From contig CM048845.1 in the NCBI GenBank assembly GCA_026545225.1, positions 83,045,033 to 83,109,032 of the forward strand: a stretch of DNA of 64,000 bases, read 5' to 3'. The stretch is from Cornus controversa (Eukaryota > Streptophyta > Magnoliopsida > Cornales > Cornaceae). The notes under the pieces were generated by a model, which saw only the letters and a program-made list of their open reading frames with translations, was not told where the DNA came from and ran no database searches. Made by a program: the position numbers and the translations under genes. Shown here in pieces: positions 59,185-64,000 of the stretch (the stretch's first letter is position 1; each line of letters begins with the position of its first letter).

Positions 59185-62100
59185 AAAAAATGTGAATATA
59201 ATTTTTTATGAATTATTTGTGCAAAAACATCCTTCAAATATGCCTGAAAGTTTTTTAAAAAATTGGAAAGATAATACATAAAAAAAAAAAATACTTGTTT
59301 TAGGTGTGTGAAAAGTTCTTTAAATGTGTAAAAATTACTTTAAAAGTGTGGAAAGTGAGAAAAAATGAGCCTAAAAAATGTGAATATAATTTTTTATGAT
59401 TTTTTTGTACAAAGACATCCTTCAAATATGGGTAAGAGTTCCTAAAAAAATTGGAAAGAAAAACCATAAAAAAATATTTGTTTTAAATATGTGGAAAAGT
59501 ACTTTAAATTAGTTGAAAAAACTTTAAAAGTTTGGAAAGTGAGAAAAAAAAGATCCTAAAAAATGTGGAAAAAAAAATTTATAATTTTTTTGTGCAAATA
59601 CATTCTTCAAATGTGCCTAAGAGTTCTTAAAAAAATTGGAAAGAAAAAAATAAAAAAAGTATTTGTTTTAAGTGTGTGGAAAGTAGTTTAAAAGTGTGGA
59701 ATGTGAAAAAAATGAGATTAAAAATGCAAATATAAATTTTTATGAATTTTTTGTGCAAAAACATCTTTCATATATGCAGAAGAGTTCCTAAAAAAATTGG
59801 AAAGAAAAAAGATAAAAAAGTCTTTGTTTTAGGATTAAAAAAGTCTTTGTTTTAGGCGTGTGAATAAGTACTTTAAATGTGTGGGAAAATGTTTTAAATG
59901 TGTGGAAAGTACTTTAAAAGTGTGGAAAGTGAGAAAAAAATTAGCTTAAAAAATCTGAATATAACTTTTTATGATTATTTTGTGCAAATACATCCTTCAA
60001 TGTGCCTAAGAGTTCCTAAAAAAATTGTAAAGAAAAAAAACAAAAAAAATATTTGTGTTTAAGTGTGTGGAAAGTAGTTTAAAAGTGTGGAAGGTGAAAA
60101 AAAATTATTCCTAAAAATTTGAATATAATTTTTTATGAATTATTTTGTGCAAAATCCATCTTTCAAATGTGCCAAAGAGTTCCAAAAAAAGTTGGAAAGG
60201 AAAAAAAATATATATATTTGTTTTAAGTGTGTGAAAAATACTTTAAAAGTGTGGAAAGTTAAAAAAAAATGAGATTAAAAAATGTGAATATAAATTTTGA
60301 TGAATTTTCTGTGCAAAAACATTTTTCATATATGACTAAGAGTTCTTAAAAAAATTGGAAAGAAAAAACATAAGAAAGTATTTGTTTGTGGTGTGTGAAA
60401 AAAAATCTTTAAATGTGTGGAAATGAACTTTAAATTTGTGGAAAGTACTTTAAAAGTGTGGAAAGTGAGAAAAAAATTAGCCAAAAAAATGTGAATATAA
60501 ATTTTTATGATTTTTTTTTGCAAAATACATCTTTCAAATGTGCCTAAGAGTTACAAAAAAAATTGGAAAGGAAAAATATATATATATATATTTGTTTTAA
60601 GTGTGTGGAAAGTACTTTAAAAGTGTGGAAATTTAAAAAAATGAGATTAAAAAATGTGAATATAAATTTTGATGAATTTTTTGTGCAAAAACATCTTTCA
60701 TATATGACTAAGAGTTCTTAAAAAAATTGGAAAGAAAAAACATAAGAAAGTATTTATTTTTGGTGTGTGGAAAATTTTTTTAAATGTGTGGAAATGAACT
60801 TTAAATTTGTGGAAAGTATTTTAAAAGTGTGGAAAGTGAGAAAAAAATTAGCCAAAAAAATGTGAATATAAATTTTTATGATTTTTTGTGCAAAATACAT
60901 CTTTCAAATGTGCCTAAGAGTTACAAAAAAAATTGAAAAGGAAAAAAATATATTTATATTTGTTTTAAGTATGTGGAAAGTACTTTAAAAGTGTGGAAAG
61001 TTGAAAAAAATGAGTTTAAAAAATGTGAATATAAATTTTGATGAATTTTTTGTGCAAAAACATCTTTCATATATGACTAAGAGTTCTTAAAAAATTTGGA
61101 AAGAAAAAACATAAGAAAGTATTTGTTTTTGGTGTGTGAAAAAATGCTTTAAATGTGTGGAAATGAACTTTAAATTTGTGGAAAGTACTTTAAAAGTGTG
61201 GAAAGTGAGAAAAAAATTAGTCAAAAAAATGTGAATATAAATTTTTATGATTTTTTGTGCAAAATACATCTTTCAAATGTGCCTAAGAGTTACAAAAAAA
61301 ATTGGAAAGGAAAAACATATATTTATATTTGTTTTAAGTGTGTGGAAAGTACTTTAAAAGTGTGGAAAGTTGAAAAAAATGAGTTTAAAAAATGTGAATA
61401 TAAATTTTGATGAATTTTTTGTGCAAAAACATCTTTCATATATGACTAAGAGTTCTTAAAAAAATTGGAAAGAAAAAACATAAGAAAGTATTTGTTTTTG
61501 GTGTGTGGAAAATTTTTTTAAATGTGTGGAAATGAACTTTAAATTTGTGGAAAGTATTTTAAAAGTGTGGAAAGTGAGAAAAAAATTAGCCAAAAAAATG
61601 TGAATATAAATTTTTATGATTTTTTGTGCAAAATACATCTTTCAAATGTGCCTAAGAGTTACAAAAAAAATTGGAAAGGAAAAACATATATTTATATTTG
61701 TTTTAAGTGTGTGGAAAGTACTTTAAAAGTGTGGAAAGTTGAAAAAAATGAGTTTAAAAAATGTGAATATAAATTTTGATGAATTTTTTGTGCAAAAACA
61801 TCTTTCATATATGACTAAGAGTTCTTAAAAAATTTGGAAAGAAAAAACATAAAAAAGTATTTGTTTTTGGTGTGTGAAATTTTTTTTTAAATGTGTGGAA
61901 ATGAACTTTAAATTTGTGGAAAGTATTTTAAAAGTGTGGAAAGTGAGAAAAAAATTAGCCAAAAAAATGTGAATATAAATTTTTATGATTTTTTGTGCAA
62001 AATACATCTTTCAAATGTGCCTAAGAGTTACAAAAAAAATTGGAAAGGAAAAACATATATTTATATTTGTTTTAAGTGTGTGGAAAGTACTTTAAAAGTG

Positions 62101-62879
62101 TGGAAAGTTGAAAAAAATGAGTTTAAAAAATGTGAATATAAATTTTGATGAATTTTTTGTGCAAAAACATCTTTCATATATGACTAAGAGTTCTTAAAAA
62201 ATTTGGAAAGAAAAAACATAAGAAAGTATTTTTTTTTGGTGTGTGAAAAAATGCTTTAAATGTGTGGAAATGAACTTTAAATTTGTGGAAAGTATTTTAA
62301 AAGTGTGGAAAGTGAGAAAAAAATTAGCCAAAAAAATGTGAATATAAATTTTTATGATTTTTTGTGCAAAATACATCTTTCAAATGTGCCTAAGAGTTAC
62401 AAAAAAAATTGGAAAGGAAAAAAATATATTTATATTTGTTTTAAGTGTGTGGAAAGTACTTTAAAAGTGTGGAAAGTTGAAAAAAATGAGTTTAAAAAAT
62501 GTGAATATAAATTTTGATGAATTTTTTGTGCAAAAACATCTTTCATATATGACTAAGAGTTCTTAAAAAATTTGGAAAGAAAAAACATAAGAAAGTATTT
62601 GTTTTAGGTGTGTGGAAAAGTTCTCTAAATGTGTGAAAAAGAACTTTAAATTTGTGAAAAGTACTTTAAAAGTGTGGAAAGTGAAATAAAAATTAGCTTA
62701 AAAAATCTGAATATATTTTTTTATGATTTTTTGTGCAAAATATATCTTTCAAATGTGCCTATGAGTTCCAAAAAAATTTGGAAAGGAAAAAAATAAAATT
62801 TTTTTTTTTTTTTAAGTGTTTGGAAAGTACTTTAATAGTGTGAATATTATAATTTGACATGAATTATAAATAACATAAT
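59130..62879 (-). repeat. Right satellite arm
   Basis: Same repeat as the left arm in opposite orientation (words 'aaaagtgtggaaagtgagaa', 'cctaagagtt', 'tgtgcaaaaacat'). It is about 1.4 kb longer than the left arm. The hinge-proximal 1.1 kb is heterogeneous; the distal part is homogenised. Confidence 0.85.
60230..62630 (-). repeat. Homogenised 369-bp higher-order repeat, about 6.5 copies
   Basis: The word 'aagagttcttaaaaaa' recurs near 60338, 60711, 61079, 61447, 61816, 62185 and 62557, a period of 368-373 bp settling to 369. Each period holds two diverged monomers of about 184 bp. The last four periods are almost identical. They produce the same 70-codon plus-strand frame (61198, 61567, 61936, 62305) and 60-65-codon minus-strand frames, which are by-products and not genes. 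Confidence 0.93.
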
Positions 62880-62992
62880 TTTTTTGTCTTAAGTCAAAAC
62901 ATAGCCTATATTAGACTCATATTGAAGCTCTTGGAATATACTATTTAAAAAAATTAGTTTCATCAAAAAATATTATTTGTGGTAAAAGTTAT
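62880..62992 (-). repeat. Right unique terminal repeat of the foldback structure
   Basis: Complement of the left terminal repeat, from 'gtcttaagtcaaaacat' outward to 'ggtaaaagttat'. Confidence 0.8.
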
Positions 62993-63316
62993 GGACTTTT
63001 ATTAATGATTTAGTTTCCTTTTGGTTGATGATATATGAGATGCACAGACTTTTCGATTACAGCACTATACGGCATTAGCCGATTACAGCCGAGGATCCGG
63101 CTCCCTCTTAAACACAAGAATCCAAAAACTACCCCCAAGTCTCTTAGTAATTTTTTGTACGTACCCATGAGTTCTATATTAATCAATACACTATCTGATC
63201 CTAAGTCTCTTTTTAATTTCCATTATCCATGAGTTTTAAATTTATTAATATACTCTCTGATTTCTTATATTGGACAGATACTCCCAAAGACAAAGGAGAG
63301 GAAACTTTTATTGTTG

Positions 63317-63357
<41 letters not shown>

Positions 63358-63451
63358 TATATTTTGGCAAGATTTTCACACACTCTCATGGGAATTGCAC
63401 TCTCCATCTTCTATTTGAAACGTGAAGAAGTATTACTGAATTACAACCATT

Positions 63452-63492
<41 letters not shown>

Positions 63493-64000
63493 CAATATAT
63501 TATCTTCAATAGTTATGTACTCCGTATGTTTTATTTTTCAAAAATTATATATGTTTTATTTCAGTAAATATTTGTTTTACATACATGTAACATATAATTA
63601 CACAGAAAAATGCTATCACATCTTCATTTGTTAATTGAGTCCACTATGAAGGATGCGAGCTCATCATAGACTTGCTCTAATGAAAATAGTTTTGATGCAT
63701 AAATTTGGACAGTCCAGCTTGACATGATCTTCTTACAAGACAAAAGAGTTAACATCAGAGTCGTGGGTGTCAGCCAGGTACTTTTTTACGGTCAAATTAG
63801 TACTTGATAAGGTATGGTACAAAAAGAGATTATATAATTAATTGTGGCGTACTTTCATAGATTGACCAACCCCTATAGAGGAGTGATGTTAGTTGTATTA
63901 CATTAGGGACCCCTTTAGTTACCTTCTCTTACTCGGACTGAGATAATTATCCAATAAGAAATAAAATTTATCCTTTCCTACTTTGTCAGTTAGACTTCAT
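62993..64000. other. A+T-rich spacer, no gene
   Basis: Two short plus-strand frames (63035-63232, 63229-63453) have no recognisable motif. A weak direct repeat ('aagtctctt..aatttt.....ccatgagtt') lies at 63137-63238. Confidence 0.35.
63319..63350. repeat. (AT)n microsatellite
   Basis: About 16 AT dinucleotides. A second run lies at 63461-63481. Confidence 0.97.

Larger units (their letters stand above)
56661..62992. mobile_element. Giant foldback structure with satellite arms (6.33 kb)
   Basis: The outer ends are inverted repeats of unique sequence: ATAACTTTTAC, 'aataatattttttgatgaaa', 'gagctt(t/c)aat' and 'atgtttt(a/g)acttaagac' run inward at the left and, complemented, from the right. Inside, a tandem repeat runs in one orientation to 59095 and in the other from 59130. 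This is the architecture of foldback transposons (for example plant FARE and SoFT types, some of which belong to Mutator-like elements). No transposase is present and no clear target duplication was found. Alternatives are an inverted duplication of a satellite array, or two elements in head-to-head orientation. Confidence 0.75.

Noticed and set aside
61198-62517. Four identical 70-codon ORFs with 369-bp spacing
   Set aside because: They are translations of the homogenised satellite period. Minus-strand frames repeat in the same way, and no start context or domain supports a gene family.
60230-62630. CRISPR-like array (regular repeats)
   Set aside because: The whole period is conserved, with no variable spacers, and the sequence is plant nuclear DNA. 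It is a tandem satellite.

Overview
The window looks like intergenic, heterochromatin-like DNA from a flowering plant. It is A+T-rich, full of long TA microsatellites, and built almost entirely from plant transposable elements: Ty3/gypsy and Ty1/copia remains, TRIM, hAT, PIF/Harbinger, CACTA, Stowaway and an RTE-type LINE. I found no intact protein-coding gene. The host-gene traces are one Rab7-type exon (14761-14906), a broken F-box gene (55216-56266), an unrecognised exon-like stretch (39369-39601) and one unrecognised 152-codon ORF (22578-23036). The species cannot be fixed from this sequence.

Region 1, 1-6.66 kb: the 3' end of an LTR at the left edge, then a duplicated host-type segment (blocks at 1139-3000 and again at 3541-6663). 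Its second copy is interrupted by a complete hAT element (5163-5766, perfect 8-bp target duplication) and a MULE-like element (5775-6513).

Region 2, 6.66-47.4 kb: a unit of roughly 4-5 kb present three times in tandem. Copy 1 (6.66-11.6 kb) is nearly bare. Copy 2 (11.6-22.6 kb) is swollen by six insertions whose ends can be read by comparison with copy 1: an LTR retroelement, a CACTA element carrying the Rab7 exon, two PIF/Harbinger elements, a solo LTR and a hAT element. Copy 3 is scattered from 23.1 to 47.4 kb by large retroelement insertions, including a gag-only Ty3/gypsy element (31.1-35.7 kb) whose 3' LTR contains a TRIM. It also carries an apparent inversion with one break inside a second member of the same gypsy family.

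Region 3, 47.4-56.6 kb: an RTE LINE fragment hit by a Stowaway MITE, a second gypsy gag fossil abutting a long LTR that contains a second TRIM, a 205-bp tandem duplication, and the F-box pseudogene on the minus strand.

Region 4, 56.66-62.99 kb: the most unusual object in the window. It is a 6.3-kb foldback structure. Two unique outer ends of about 110 bp are inverted repeats of each other. Between them lie two arms of the same satellite-like tandem repeat in opposite orientations, meeting at a 55-bp near-perfect hairpin. The right arm is homogenised as a 369-bp dimer repeat; the left arm keeps a different, longer higher-order pattern of about 1.09 kb. The last kilobase holds no recognisable feature.
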